A program made the translations under genes and the position numbers. Under the pieces are notes generated by a model. The model worked only from the letters and a program-made list of their open reading frames with translations, did no database searches and was not told the origin of the DNA. From Sclerodactyla briareus (taxonomy: Eukaryota; Echinodermata; Holothuroidea; Dendrochirotida; Sclerodactylidae): DNA of 64,000 nucleotides. Of this stretch, positions 23,405 to 36,300 are shown in pieces; the stretch's first letter is position 1, and each line of letters opens with the position of its first letter. The stretch covers positions 210,001-274,000 of the forward strand of contig JAODTK010004555.1 in NCBI GenBank assembly GCA_026419785.1, given 5' to 3'.

Positions 23405-25385
23405 GCAAAACCTCATAGAGACCCCGACGGGCCACATCACCTAACAGAGCAAAAGAGAAGACACGCCCAGATTTTCAAAGATTTCCCACATTCCTTGAAA
23501 CATAACCAAGACGGTTTCTTGAATGCATTCACACTCTTAAACCAGACCCACATCTTCAGGCAGCTCTTCCACTCATAATAACTCTCTGGCGATGAAAATA
23601 CTACTTCCGCAGTCCCAGTCTACAATCGTTACCACGAAGCTTGGAGGCAATGACCCCTATTGGTAGTAGAACTGGAAAACTCAAAGAAATTATTGGAAGG
23701 AGAGGCCCTCTAATCCATTAAACAATTTTAAAAACCACGAATTCGTCTCAGTTCCATCGAGTTAGACCGAGCGACGCCTAATCTCTCTTCGTGAGGTAAA
23801 TCTTTAAGAGATCGAATTATTCAGTGGCCCTCCGCTGAACGTTTTCAATTAACCCTCCCCCCCCTTGTCTTTTGGAAAATATGGATTCCATACTTGGCAG
23901 AATACTCCAGGTGAGGTTCAAAAGCTGCTTAACAACCTGACACAATATCTTCATCGGAACTGAAGTGACGTCTTATCAAGCCAAGAATCCCGTTCCATTT
24001 CCTCGCAGCTTCAGCACAACACACCGCTTGAGAAGGTTTCAGAGAGAATGAAATGAACACCTAGATCCTTTTCTGAATTCACCACCTGATACTATTTTGC
24101 CCATTTTAACCTTGAAAGACATCGTTGCGACTGTGGATACCAATATGCATAACTTTGCATTTATCAGCATTGTAAAACGTTTGCCAATCGAAGACCATTT
24201 GGGGATTTAATCGAGATCCCTTTGTACAATTTCAACATCATCGTTCAAAGCAAACTCCCGATACAAGTTGGTATCATCCACAAACTTTTTATACTCTGGA
24301 ATGCACCGAATCTCCCTATCACCAATATATACCCCGACCCCGAAAAGTGAAGGCCCATAGCCGATCCTTGGGGAACACCACTATGACCTTTTGCCAAGGA
24401 GACGAACCCCATTGCTTGCCCACTCGTTTTCCCCATTGAGAAGCCACTGACGAATCCCACTCCAGACCAATTCCCCTTAATGCCCAGAACTTTCAATTTA
24501 AGCAGGAGACGCTCAGGTGAGAACCTTACAAAAGCTTTTTGGAAGTCTAGCTAAAAACTATATCAACACAACTGCCGTTGTCAACTGCACGAGCAACATC
24601 TTCCATACTTCTAAGAGATTAGTCAACACGAACGATTTTCCCTAACCATGCTGAGAACCCTGACTAGACTCTAGCTCTCGAAAAAATCGACAATAGGAAC
24701 TCGAATGGATGGATTCTAAACACCTGCAGACAACACTAGTATATCACGGTCTTGTAATTAGAGGAAGGGCCGGTTGGCTTCTTTGAAAATTTGAGAAAAC
24801 ATTTGCTCTCCTCTATTCATCCGGAACGACACCTTCCTGCAATGTTTCTTGGAAAATGATTGATAATGGAACCCACAACTGGTCAGCAAAAAATTTTCCA
24901 CAAGAAGGGGTAAACTCCATCGGGACTGCAGGAGTCTCACCACTTTTGAGCTTCTACATTTCTCCTTTATCACATCACAGGTCGAACAGTAAACTACCAA
25001 CACATCCAATAGTAATTTGTTATGAGCACACTACCACAAAGGTCATTGAACTTGAGATGAAAGTTTTCTTGAGTGAATACCGAACGAAAAATATTTATTA
25101 TGAACGCTAAGCCATCTCCCCTGACTATCGCTGGTGTAATCAGCCTGAATCGGCCCTAAGACAGTGGAACAAGTTTCTTTCACTTTCTACTTCTCCCTAA
25201 CATAAGAGAAACACCCACGATTATCTTTCATATTAGATGCAATCTACCTCTCAAATCGAGCTTAGCACCTTGAAACAAAGCCTCTGACTACCTCTGTTGA
25301 ACGTTGAACGATCTAAATCAGACAAAGAACACTATAAGGGTAAATTCGCCCAAAGATGTCTCTTACGTTTACCGGCCAGAAACAC
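23405..25385 (-). mobile_element. CR1/Jockey-like LINE, minus strand (copy 2)
   Basis: A longer partner of the 6,230-7,790 element. It also retains the C-terminal region after the RT (complement of the L-R-R-I-L-G-D-L-I-Q-V-F-K-I-V-H-G-type segment at 40,720-40,960 of the plus-strand copy). Many frame breaks; inactive. Confidence 0.78.
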
Positions 25386-25679
25386 TCCCTTTTCATCCAA
25401 AAGGCTCTTGGAAGGCCTTTTTGATTATCTATAGTTCCAGGTATTGGCTTTTTATTTCCGTGTGTGTGCATTGAATTTTCTTGCTGAAACATTGTCTCCA
25501 TAGCCAGACTGGCCAACGCGTAGCGCATTGCAAAAATGGTTAGCTGTGCGTGCTGGATGAAAGCTATCATGACATCAGGAATACATCAACGGTCTTGACA
25601 CAAGACGAAATATTGTCACGATCTGACGATATATAAATGTAAAATGTGTAAATGTCCGATTTATAACTCCACTTTTCAG

Positions 25680-25797
25680 ATATCGACGAATGTGCCAGCA
25701 TGGCACTGTTCTTTTGACCGCCATGCGTTGATGAAGTTGATGGCTAACTACTTCTGCATATTGCAGCCTCAGGTTTTACCGAAACCAACTGCTCTGG
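25680..25797 (+). CDS. EGF exon A7 (subtype A-II), small indels
   Basis: The acceptor (TTTTCAG) and start DIDEC-ASM are good, and the ending N-C-S plus GGTGAGCG donor are recognisable. Between them several extra bases (118 nt in place of about 114) shift the frame around the second and fourth cysteines. It pairs with A3, with the same minus-strand LINE upstream and the same intron insertion downstream. Confidence 0.65.
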
Positions 25798-28700
25798 GTG
25801 AGCGTGACCCCTTGTGACCACTGTCACAGACACATCTTTGCTCTCTTGACCTTTGCACTTCTTTATGCGAGTTGTGTACAAGCAAGTGTTCCTTAATATT
25901 GATATGTGTTTCCTGTTCTCATTAGATCATACATGTGCTGTGTTAAAAGGTCTGGTGGTAGAGACAAACCATGACTATAAAGATTGTGGTTCTTCCTGAT
26001 TACGGTTCAAAGGCCCATTCCTCCCCCTAAACTGACTTTCAGTTGATGAGCCAGTGAAAATGAGATAGCCCTATTATTATGCAATGTGGGTATGACCTAA
26101 CGGGCAGACGGGTGAATAACTGCGCAATGCAAATGTCTCCAAGCTACTTTACTTTTTCAATACAGTTACACGAGTCATGGGGAATACCCACAGTTTTTTT
26201 CTTTCTTGCTTGTGCATGTATGTATGTAGTATGTGATGTAGTATGTGATATGTATGTAGAGGGGGGGGTATGTATGTTGAGTGTATGTAAATTTATGTAT
26301 GTGTGGTGTGTGTGGTGTGTGTGTGTGTTTGTGTGGACCCTGGACTATGACGACCGACCCCACACGGATTGGTAACGGCTCACACTTAGTATGTAGTTCT
26401 CCGTGATAATACATCAACCCTATTGTATTCGGATCAGGTCAGAAGTCATCTGAAGTCACGAGAGGTCGAACTCGGAGCATGAAAACTTTGTGAACACAGT
26501 ATGGCCAGCATGAAAGGCCGATCCAATGAAAATTTGGGGGGGTTTGGGGGGTATAGCTTCTCTGAAGAGATAGGAAGCCCTTATTCTGTTAAACATGGGT
26601 GTTTTTTGCTTGAAAGATGAGACATTGTGAGAAATCGTAACATGCGCTTAATGAGCCTGGTGTAATTTCCCATTGTACTGTGGGTTGGACCATTGGTTCT
26701 CAGTATTTGATCAAGGAATCACTAGTTTTCTTGGCCTTCCTTCGGCGCCCAAGGCACGAGGCCGTATTCAACACTCCAATTGGGATTTTCATAAACCTTG
26801 CATGGTGAAAGTCGAAATGTATGATCAAACTCCTCATTCAATGTTCAACGATGGTTTGGTCGGAATTATAATTCGTCCATGTTGGGTAGTTACTTCCCCT
26901 CCTCTAGTTTTTAAGTTCCCTATACCCGTATCTGTCGTTTAGGGGTGTGGGGTGAGATTGGGGTGGAGTCAGCTGCAATGAAGAGTCACCCCCTCGATCG
27001 GGTTCCGGACCTCTGACCTCGCGGTCCCCACTTCTCCCGTCTGTTTGACCTCTAAGTGCAGCCAACAACGGAGTACCACTGATAATTGATAGCACTAATC
27101 GGTAACATGATACTAAATGTGTAGTAGATGCCTTTAATGACCTTGAGAACAGTTACCTTCAAGTTTTACTGATCATCTCTCAATATTTTTGTTCAATATG
27201 TAAAATGGCCCAGTTCATGATCTGTTTGATGCATTAACATTTATCAGAGGATATGCCCCATTAACTACTGACACTCTGACTTTCCCGAACACCTAATGGG
27301 ACGTGTACTAAAGCCATCACACGCTCAGCATCATACAATCCCACCTTATTTGATGAAGACGTGTATTTTGTAGTTGCTCACCTTATGTACTCCTTATAAC
27401 CTGTCCGAACAATACATGACACCCTAAACCAAATTAGTGGAGAACAACAGTTTTTTGTGACATCCCGCAGTATTTCCCTATTGCGGACGGGACATGTGGC
27501 ACAATTAAAACGTTTCAATAAAAAGGTAAGTCCGCTTGATTTGGTAGTATAATATTCAGAACCTGCCGTCATGAAGTAACAATGCATTACAAGTTTTGTA
27601 ATTTTACCCTCATAGTGCCCATAGATGACGGGCCAGAATTCGTCATAGCCACTTTAGGGTTAAAGTGAAACTTGAATGATCCAGAATGGGAATGGCTCAG
27701 TGTGGCTTAATTGGAGAGCGAGTTTCTAGGGCCAATGTCTTTGGTTGAAAATGTCGGAATGTGAATGGTTCGGGTGGGACCTCCAGTGAGAGGGTTTACA
27801 CCTTGGGGAGTGTTTCCCGGGTTGCAGTCATTGCGAATGTTTCTGCAGTCCATAAGCAGAACACCTCGCCGCACCCACACACACACACCGCACACGCACA
27901 CCTTTTCCACACAATCACACCCACACACGCACACCTACACCCAACACACACAAAGCGCGCACGCAACACACACGCACACTTACACACAACGCACACACAC
28001 AACCCACGCACACGCACACACGCACGAGGTTGACCTTAATGAGTACCCATGTGGAAACTGTTTGTTTGCAAATCGTCGTCCCCAGAAGCGCAAGAAATAC
28101 GGTTGCGTTTTGCTCTACTTTAGTTATGGTGTTGAGAGACGAGGATGCGCATAGAATATAGGCACCCACATTGGATATCAAATGACTTACCCAGTCACTT
28201 CGAAGATATCAATAACGGGTCTCCGGCAACTTCTTCCGACCGTGCAACCATATATATGACATGATTCCGACGTCTAGTAATCCCAAGAACCTTCCTTGTT
28301 TGTTTTTGTTTCCCGCATTTTGCATTTAAGGGCCCGATTAGCATTTCATTTCATCGCTGAATTCGTAGCCTAAAAATACACGGAGGGGGGGGGGAACTGG
28401 TATCACAATAGTCACTGTGAGTGTATATCGCAACACTAGAGATTGGTCTGTATCAGAAACTTGAGAAAACGGATGGTGCCATAATTTTTTTGGATTGTTA
28501 GTCAGGGACCTCAGGGTTCCCATATATGGAATCGTCAAATCTGAGTCCGATAGGGGTATTGGTGTCAGTTTCGGCTGATTATAAGTTTACTTACTTTTCT
28601 TACCTTACTTTCTGCGAACCTTTCCTTCGATTTATTGATTTCATTTTAATTGCAGGCCGCATATCCCCCTTCACACTCATTCATATATTCTATTTAACAA

Positions 28701-29313
28701 TTCTATTCCCAGCCTGATTTAGTGCCATACCGCGATAACTCGGAATTTCTAATCATGTCGACGCAACTCAACGCGCTCGATTCTATCAGATATGTCCTGA
28801 CCAGTGTGGTCGACTCCTAGCAGGAGAAATACTAAGACATTTTTGAGTCTTGAACCGCACTAGGAATAACAAGTAGCATAAATTTTACCTGTTATACCTC
28901 ATTTCTTGTTTTAGAGTGCTTCTTATATCGAAGGTTGTTGTGATGTTTTTTTTTCCTTCTAATTCTTGACATGATATTCGGGTTACGTGGAGTCGCCAGT
29001 ATGTGGCGATCCTAATAAGGGCAACCCTAAGCTTACTTCGTTTTGTATATATTGGCCAAATCAGGTCTAGAAGGCCACGCCCGGTCGATTGGTGGCAGCA
29101 TCACCGACTCGATTCGACGTGTTCCGTTTCGTCCAGTCGAAATCTACAAACCATACCAATATACGGGCACCCCCTCCAGAAAGAGCAGAGACCACTCAAT
29201 GATCGACTGGAGGTAATTTCCAGCTCCCGATTGACCTGCGGTCAGGTTCCAACAAATTATGGAATAGATTGACAATACTCACTAAGCCTCCTGGCTCTCT
29301 GCTCTGATCACAG
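25798..29313 (+). repeat. Intron A7 to B4, colinear with copy 1 but lacking the 11-12.9 kb insertion
   Basis: The shared insertion is at about 25,890-27,600 ((GT)-rich at 26,215-26,335, one satellite monomer near 26,345-26,740). A long (CA)-rich run is at 27,870-28,025, then the intron core and pre-B lead-in. No exon is seen. Confidence 0.6.
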
Positions 29314-29429
29314 ATATTGACGAGTGTTTGAACAACCGTGCCTGATGGAGGAAACCTGCCCTGAACGAGATACCCGGGTACACCTGCGACTGCATTCCCG
29401 GGTTCACTGTGGCAGCAACTGCGAAATAG
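29314..29429 (+). CDS. EGF exon B4, small indels
   Basis: A type B EGF exon has a perfect acceptor (GATCACAG) and a GTAAACC donor. [23 protein letters not shown] and N-C-E-I are all present, but at 116 nt the frame changes twice (in the glycine-rich turn and near the last cysteine). It pairs with B2 but is much better preserved, so the two copies of the block have not decayed in parallel. Confidence 0.7.
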
Positions 29430-30873
29430 GTAAACCTTGATGGAGGGGTCAGGTCCGGAGGTCAGCAAACTGGGCTGGGCAATACAAACTCGGATGAGAG
29501 CCGTGTTTTGTTTCTCGAACACGTTGCCCCATCCCGCCCCTCCTCTGCATGGACGATAGGTGAATGTCATATATTGTCTCCTTAGACATGGTTCAGTTAT
29601 TATTGAGTTTTATACCAATGTACATTGTTTTTGTGGAAGTACAAATGTATGTATCGTGTATATGGTTCATTGATTCTGAACAAAAACTTGTCCATCCATC
29701 CCGTGCCATCTCCCCCAAACAGAGCCCCCTTCGAACAGGAAAACACCGGGTGAGGTGTTTGATCCTCCCATCTTTTGTGGCAGGAAGGCTCAAATTTCCC
29801 GTTAGGACGTGGGTGTGTTTGGTTTTGTGCCAAACTGCCGACATTGCAAGGCGGGTTCACAATCCATAACTTGTAATCATTCTGGAATATAATTGGTTCT
29901 TTAGGATTACTACAAATGGTGCATCGAACACCTCTGTAAAATTGGTATGCTTATGTTTACATGATGATCATTTGAGAATATGTGAGTAAAGCATGCTGTA
30001 CACTGATTAACCCGGATCATCCATACATCATCCATCCTTCCCTCATCATTCATCTATTCACAATTGATTCAAATTGCTACTCCTACTCTTTTGATGGATC
30101 AATATGACACTTGGTCACACTGATGACCACATGAAGGGTCTCTGGGGTCTTTCAAAATTGTGGCAAAAGACATCTGGGGGTCAATTGTGGCTATTCCATT
30201 CCATTAGTTGTTCCTTGACATATTCCACACCTATAAATCGCTGCAATTTGCATGCAAATTGAAAGGTGAGCTATTATGACCAGCACCCTTTGCCTCTTCA
30301 GAAAAAATGAAAGGATGCGTCATATGGCGAATTGGAAAGAAAATATATAATCTGAATATTCCCCTTTTAAAAACAATTCAAATAAGGAGAAAATATCTCT
30401 CGCCTGTTTCCACCCACAGTAACTAATTTTGCGATGACCCCACCCAGCAACCCCATAGCATCATAGGTCTCTGTGCAGCCCTAAGAGCCCTTCGAGGTCG
30501 TATAAGCCCCTTTCACAGCCCATGGGCCTCTTCATGGCCAAATGAGTCTCTTTGACCAACCAATGAGCCCCTTTAACGTCCTTAAGGCCCTGGCCGTGGA
30601 CAACAGAGTTGGTCTATCCTGTCCTTGGGCAATATAAAGTACTGGGCGATAACATTTCATGTTCCTGTGTGTGCATTCAGTTTCTGGCTAAAAACAAAGC
30701 TCAGTAGCCAGACTAATAGCCAACGTGTGGCGCACTGTAGAATGGTTAGCTGTGAGTGCATGAATGAAAGCCAGCATGAAATCAGGAATTTATCAACGAC
30801 ATAACACAAAACTAAAGCTGATGTCGACAATATAAAAAAAAAAACATGTCAGATTTACACATCCACTCTCCAG
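29430..30873 (+). repeat. Post-B4 intron, short D-type repeat and minisatellite
   Basis: D-type repeat remnant at 29,960-30,250 and CGGCCTTATGAGCC-like minisatellite at about 30,440-30,600, then the lead-in to A8. This marks the right end of the 15.8 kb duplicated block and the start of the next, shorter unit. Confidence 0.55.
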
Positions 30874-30987
30874 ATATCGACGAATGTGCCAGCATGCCCT
30901 GTGCTTTTGACTCGACCTGCATCGATGGGGTTAATAACTACACCTGTATTTGCAGCCCTGGTGTAGCGGGACCCAACTGCTCCATTG
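30874..30987 (+). CDS. EGF exon A8 (subtype A-I), intact
   Basis: This exon is 114 nt, open throughout, with a CTCTCCAG acceptor and a GTGAGTGA donor. It encodes [38 protein letters not shown]: six cysteines, calcium-binding signature complete. It is the first EGF exon after the 15.8 kb duplication, and its intron carries a private insertion at 31.4-32.6 kb. Confidence 0.88.
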
Positions 30988-31375
30988 GTGAGTGAGGCCC
31001 CTCGATAACCCCTTTCACAAGACATCTGTGCAGCCTTGACCTTGGAACCTCTTCGTGCGATTATTGCACAAGCAACATTAGGGGTTATGTATTATACCTT
31101 TTGACTAATGTCCATTGCGGACGGGCCAGAAATTATTTTATATACATTTAGGGTTAAAGTGAAACTAGAAACGATCCGGAATTGAATGGCCCGGAGTGGT
31201 AATGGTCCGAGAGGCGAGTTGTCCGAGTACCAGATGTTTTTGGTGGGAATTGTAAGCGCAAGAAATATTGTGTGGCTTCTTTGCTCTACTTTATGTTATG
31301 GCGGTGGAAGACGAGGATGCGCGTAGAACATGGCTACCCACATTGAGAGCAAGTAATGCACTTAGTCAGTGGCGT

Positions 31376-31687
31376 AGCCAGGGTACCAGAACATTTGGGG
31401 GGGGGGGGGGGATCGCCGTCCTAGGGGGCCGGGGCTAAGGGGAGAAGAAGGTGGCCCTCTCCCATTTGGGAACTTTCGGAGATTGGGCTTGATGCAAATT
31501 GGTGCAATATTTGATGCTAGATTTGAACTGAATATATATCCAGGGATTCCTACTTTTTGGGTAATGTTTGACGTAATTTGTTCATCTTGATTGAATCTTC
31601 CTGAGTTTTTAATTTTATTTAGGTAACGTTTGCCAACAGGTACACACCCTCACCATACTCTCCCCCAGCCTACGCCCCCGCTCACTG
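31376..31687. mobile_element. MITE-like element with imperfect terminal inverted repeats
   Basis: It begins CAGTGGCGTAGCCAGGG and ends with CCTACGCCCCCGCTCACTG, whose complement starts CAGTGAGCGGGGGCGTAGG: an imperfect inverted pair of a kind common in invertebrate non-autonomous DNA transposons. A poly-G run follows the left end. No coding capacity, about 310 bp. Confidence 0.55.
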
Positions 31688-33151
31688 CGGTACCGCGGAA
31701 GAGAATGTTAAGTGTCGTGCGACAGTTGATACCGAACCGGTATGAGGAGCAACATTGATGGGGTATTCACTAGTTGTACAATCATGTGTTTTGAGCGAAA
31801 CTTCCCCTCAATGGTGCCGGGGGGGGGGGGGGGGGGTTCGTCCGTGCATCCACACCCTCCTCTTGCCTATGCACCTCAGTCCCTAATGCTCGCTGCGTGT
31901 TCAAATTGTCGAATGAGCTCAAATTTATCCATGATATATATGAATCAGGAGAAGGGTTGTTTTGGAGCCAGTGTTAAAGACGATCAGTCGTCTCGATCAT
32001 GGGGCACATAATCTGTGACGTCACTCGCACTCTCCTTTCCATAGGATAAAGGTATTTTGACTATCGTCCCAACGTGTATATATCATCCTATCTGACATTA
32101 GACAAAGGAAAAAAATCACAAAAAATTGTGAACATTCGAATTGAACCGTGGTGGCATTAACGTGGTAGTGACGTCTCAGATTCCTGTACCCATGATGAAA
32201 TCTGACGTCAAGACGTCGATTTGTCTTTTTGGGCACAGGAAAAACAGTTTGAGAATCTCGTCAGTGTCCGTGGTGCTTACTAACTCCCATTCAACAGAAA
32301 GAAGCAAAGAAGGGATATAAATCGTGTTTGTGTTATGCAGTGGACGGAGTTTTAGATTTGATGATCCCCATCTTTGAAAATGCTTCTCTGCTGAAGCGGA
32401 AGTAACTGGCATTGAGGCATCCCCACCGATATCCTAGACGCGCCTATAGAGACATTTGTATACATTATCACGTCCTGATGTCTGTAGGTGTTTCAGCAGA
32501 ACTGGTAAAGATGATTTTGCGTACCTTGCTTTCATTTGTGACATACAGCCAACTTCTGTCTTCATTTCAGCGGTGGTAATCGAATTGTGTGGCGAGCTTG
32601 CTGAACGCATCGTCATGGTTTCTTTTCACGTAAGAGGGGGGGTTAGCAACTGATAACCCAACTGTCAATGTGAGTGCATCTTCCCCCGCACTATAGATGG
32701 GTCTGTGTAGAGAAACATTGAAATAACGAATGGAGTATAATGGTTTGAGATTCGGGAGTCAGAGTTGCCATATATGGAATCGTCAAATTCATGATCCATG
32801 TACGGTCGGATACAGGGTACTTGTATCGGTTTAGGCCGGATTCTATCTTGTACCAAAATAATTTTGAAGTTCACAAAGGGAGTGTCTTACCTGATTTCTG
32901 GCGAACCGTCGATTTGATTTTAATCCCATTCCAGTTCCAGGCTCATATCCCCTTACCATTACGGCACCCTCATACCATTACGGCACCCTAGGGGAGGGGC
33001 AGGGACCACTCAAATGATGGGCGTGGTCGCCCAAAACAGACCACGCCCAATCGACTGGTGGTAATTTCAGCTCGGTATGACCTCCGGTCAGGTTTTAACA
33101 AATTATGTGTAAATGACAATAATCACCTCCTGCTTTCTTGTCTGATCACAG
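31688..33151 (+). repeat. Rest of private insertion, then pre-B lead-in
   Basis: Positions 31,688 to about 32,630 are not found in other introns of the array. They hold a second poly-G element near 31,820 and otherwise unrecognised sequence; I see no exon. From about 32,630 the shared intron core and pre-B lead-in resume. Confidence 0.45.
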
Positions 33152-33264
33152 ATATTGACGAGTGTGAAAACAACCCATGCCTGAATGGAGAACCTGCGTG
33201 AACGAGATACCCGGGTACACCTGCGACTGCCTTCCCGGGTTCACTGGCAGCAACTGCGAAATAG
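33152..33264 (+). CDS. EGF exon B5, one base short
   Basis: The start is DIDEC-ENNPC-L-N-G, then [16 protein letters not shown], with a TGATCACAG acceptor and GTAAAC donor. It is 113 nt: one G is missing in the G-G pair, so the second half reads only after a one-base shift. This B copy has Glu-Asn-Asn rather than Leu-Asn-Asn after the first cysteine. The single gap in a run of G is typical of a consensus error, so a functional exon is plausible. Confidence 0.78.
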
Positions 33265-34862
33265 GTAAACCTATAGGAGGTTTATCCTTGCATCGAACCC
33301 CGCTGTAAATGTTATGCTCATGTCTTCATAATGATCATCTATTCACAATAGATTCAAATTGCTACTTCTCCTACATCTTTTGATGTTCTGATGACAAATA
33401 TACCGTTGAAATCGAATGATCATGGGAGGTAATTAATATTCTCATTGACCACTGCTATCTCTATACAGGGGTGTTCAGGGATTTCAAGTTAGATGTTTCC
33501 TAGGAGTCATTTTGGCCAATATGTTCATTTTGAGGATCATATCAACAAAATGCTTCTTGCACCTTTGAATTTAATTGACACGATAGTTAGTCAGAAGTAC
33601 TATTGACCATTTTCTAGGAGTAATTTTTTGCCATTTTGTGAATGGTCAACCGGGTTCTTTTCCTACAGAATAAATCGAATGTTCATGGAATTTAGTCAGT
33701 ATAATCATTGACTAATGGTAAATATGGAGTGTTAGGGAATTAGAGGTCATCCATGGTTCCATTTCAATAGTTGTACCTTGACAGTCTACACCTGTGAATT
33801 GATGCAATTTGCATGCATGCTGTACACGTAACCCATGCAGAATTTGATAGTTTAAGGAACCTGATGGTATTAATTCAATCAAACAAATTGAAAAGTGAGC
33901 TTCTATGACCAGTATTCTTTGCCTGTTCGAAAGAAGGCTGCGTCATATAAGCGAATCGCATTAAAAAAACATATATAGACTGAATATTCCCTCTTTAAAC
34001 AACTCAAATGAAGAGAAACATCTCTCGTCTGTTCCACCCTTAGTGACTAATTTTTCGATGGCAATTACTCAGTTCATTGTGCTCTCAGATGACTAACAAT
34101 GTATATTGCACCAGTTTTATACAATGTTTTTTATATTACTGATTTGTGGTACTCGATAACCTGAAGTTTCAAGGAAGTTATTCCGGAAATTATCCAATTC
34201 ATGTGCCCAATAATTTTATTATCAGCACCATATACATACCAGGATTTTATTTGAATAGTATTCAATTATTCCTCTACCATGCTTACTGGATTCCTAAAGC
34301 CTTATAAGCCTTTTGACGACCTTATAAGTATTGCCTTATGAGCCCCTTCACGGCCTTATGAGCTTCTCTATAGCCCGATGAACCCCATTAAGATCATGTA
34401 GCCCCATTTACATCTTTATGGGACCCTTTATGGCCGTATGAGCTTCTTTACAGCACTATGACCGACTCGAGGCCTTATGAACCCTTCCACAGTCTTATCG
34501 GTCCCTTCATGGCCTTTTTAGCCTATTTACCGACCAATGGCCCTGGCCTTGGCACAACAGAGTATGATATCCTGCTGTCCTTGGGCAATATATAGTTTCA
34601 GGTAAAAACATTTTATTTTCCTGTGTGTGCATGCAGTTTCTTGCTGGAAAACAGCGCTCAGTAGCCAGACAGGCAATCGATATGGCGCACTGCAGACATA
34701 ATTAGCTATGCGTGCTGGATTAAAGCCAGCATGAAATCAGCAATATATCAACGACATGACAAAGACTAATGCTGATGTCGTTAATAATTTCATAATCGAA
34801 TCTGACAAAAAACGTCACGACTGACAATGTAAAAACATTCAGATTTACACTCCACTTTCCAG
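33265..34862 (+). repeat. Post-B5 intron: D-type repeat and minisatellite
   Basis: D-type repeat at about 33,330-33,880, CGGCCTTATGAGCC-like minisatellite at 34,275-34,560, then the A lead-in. No LINE in this unit. No extra exon is seen. Confidence 0.6.
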
Positions 34863-34975
34863 ATATCGACGAATGTGCTAGCATGCCGTGTGCTTTTGAC
34901 TCGACCTGTATCGATGGGGTTAATAACTACTCCTGCATTTGCAGCCCAGGTTTTACCGGACTCGACTGCTCATAG
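34863..34975 (+). CDS. EGF exon A9 (subtype A-I), one base short
   Basis: The exon reads cleanly from [10 protein letters not shown] through [11 protein letters not shown] to [10 protein letters not shown], then lacks one C in the TCC serine codon before the donor (GTAAGT), giving 113 nt. Acceptor TTTCCAG is good. It belongs to a smaller duplication with A10: about 600 bp upstream and 500 bp downstream are shared. All six cysteines precede the missing base. Confidence 0.8.
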
Positions 34976-35700
34976 GTAAGTGTGGCCCCTTGATGACCCC
35001 TGTCACAAGACATATGTACACCCTTGACCTATGCACCTCTGCATGCGGTTCAGTACACAAGTACATTACAGGTTATGTAATTATACTTTCATTAGTGTCC
35101 ATTGCGGACGGGTCAGAAATTGGTCATAGACATGTTAGGGTTGAAGGGAAACTGGAAAAGCTCCAGAGTGGGAATGACCCGCAGTGGTAATGGTCCGAGA
35201 GGCGAGTTGTCCGAGTACCAGATGTCTTTGGTGGAAATCATCCCGAGTATGAATTGTTCGGGTGGGAGTCCTCCAGTAAGAGGGTTACACCTGTGGGGGA
35301 TTTCTCCGGGTGGTAAGTTCGGGAAGTCGTCGAAGCGTAACACACACACACACCGCGCGCACGCACACACACACACTTCATCTTCATCGTGATACCTACA
35401 TTGATAACAAGTGATTGCACGCAATCAATTCGAAGATATCAATAATGGGTGTTGCAACGTCATTTCCTGAGAGGCGAAAATTTTCCGGAATTAGCTAGCT
35501 GACGACAGGACGCCTCGAAGATAATTCCAGACGTCAATATCCCAAGAACAATTCTTCGAGATCCGCAATGCTCTGCTGCCATTTTTATTCATGCCGATTA
35601 ACAATTCATTGTTAAGGCGAAGCTAAAAAAAAAAAAAAACATACGGGGAGGGGGCTAGGGGGCATCTGGTAACCCAATAGCCTTCATGAGTGCAAGTTCC
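34976..35700 (+). repeat. Intron core after A9 with (CA)n
   Basis: Near-copy of 38,456-38,870, including a (CA)n/(CG) run at 35,338-35,378 followed by CTTCATCTTCATCG, which is also the 3' edge of the LINE at 38.87-39.48 kb. After it the core is shortened. Confidence 0.55.
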
Positions 35701-36300
35701 CAGCACGATTTTTATTCCTTCTTTTGTGGTTTGTCTATATTTAGTCATATCGCAGCGAACACTGAATGCATGAATAATACACTCTTAAAATTTGGAATAA
35801 TCTTGGAATAAAAATGGCAATATTGCTTCTAATAAACATGAGAACATATAAATAAAACGAACACATATGTACATGATCTATTTGGAACAGTACAACTAGA
35901 TTGGCAACTAAGAATTGTTGAGGCAAAAACGCGGTAAAAAAATAGGACTGTTGTAACGTATGTTTGTATGGCACCTTGGCTACGTGAAATAACATTGTCT
36001 ACACAAGCGCATGCTATCTTGCTGAATGTTCTTCTCGAACCACACAGAATATCTTTCGGGCACTTGGTAGCGAACTGGTTGCATAAATGGTTCCTGCGTT
36101 CGTGGGCATATCAAGGAATTGTAGAGCAGTTGGATAATCTGTATAATCAGGACCAAGAACGATTTGGGTTGCGCGTTTTTGGATATGTCCTATGTCAGCG
36201 CTGTTACCGCATGCATGTCAGATCGGGATGCCACACAGTAGTTGCGTATTCAGTGATGGAGCGCACATGAGACATATAGATGTAGTATTTTCTACTATCT
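35700..36300 (-). mobile_element. LINE post-RT fragment, minus strand
   Basis: The minus strand reads Y-I-Y-M-S-H-V-R-S-I-T-E-Y-A-T-T-V-W-H-P-D-L-T near 36,285-36,220, followed by an R-A-x-R-I-I-L-G-type region and L-C-x-x-F-A-x-K-like residues. This is the conserved segment after the reverse transcriptase of non-LTR elements (V-R-x-x-x-E-Y-A-x-x-V-W). Degenerate. It probably continues the element at 37.1-37.87 kb. Confidence 0.6.

Larger units (their letters stand above)
14116..29910 (+). repeat. Segmental duplication, copy 2
   Basis: Head-to-tail with copy 1. Offsets of matching exons are 14.9 kb (A1/A4), 15.4 kb (A2/A6), 15.6 kb (B1/B3), 17.6 kb (A3/A7) and 15.8 kb (B2/B4), the variation being explained by insertions and deletions listed separately. 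Confidence 0.85.

Noticed and set aside
35968-36270. Plus-strand frame of 100 codons
   Set aside because: It is the opposite strand of a degenerate LINE segment that reads better on the minus strand.
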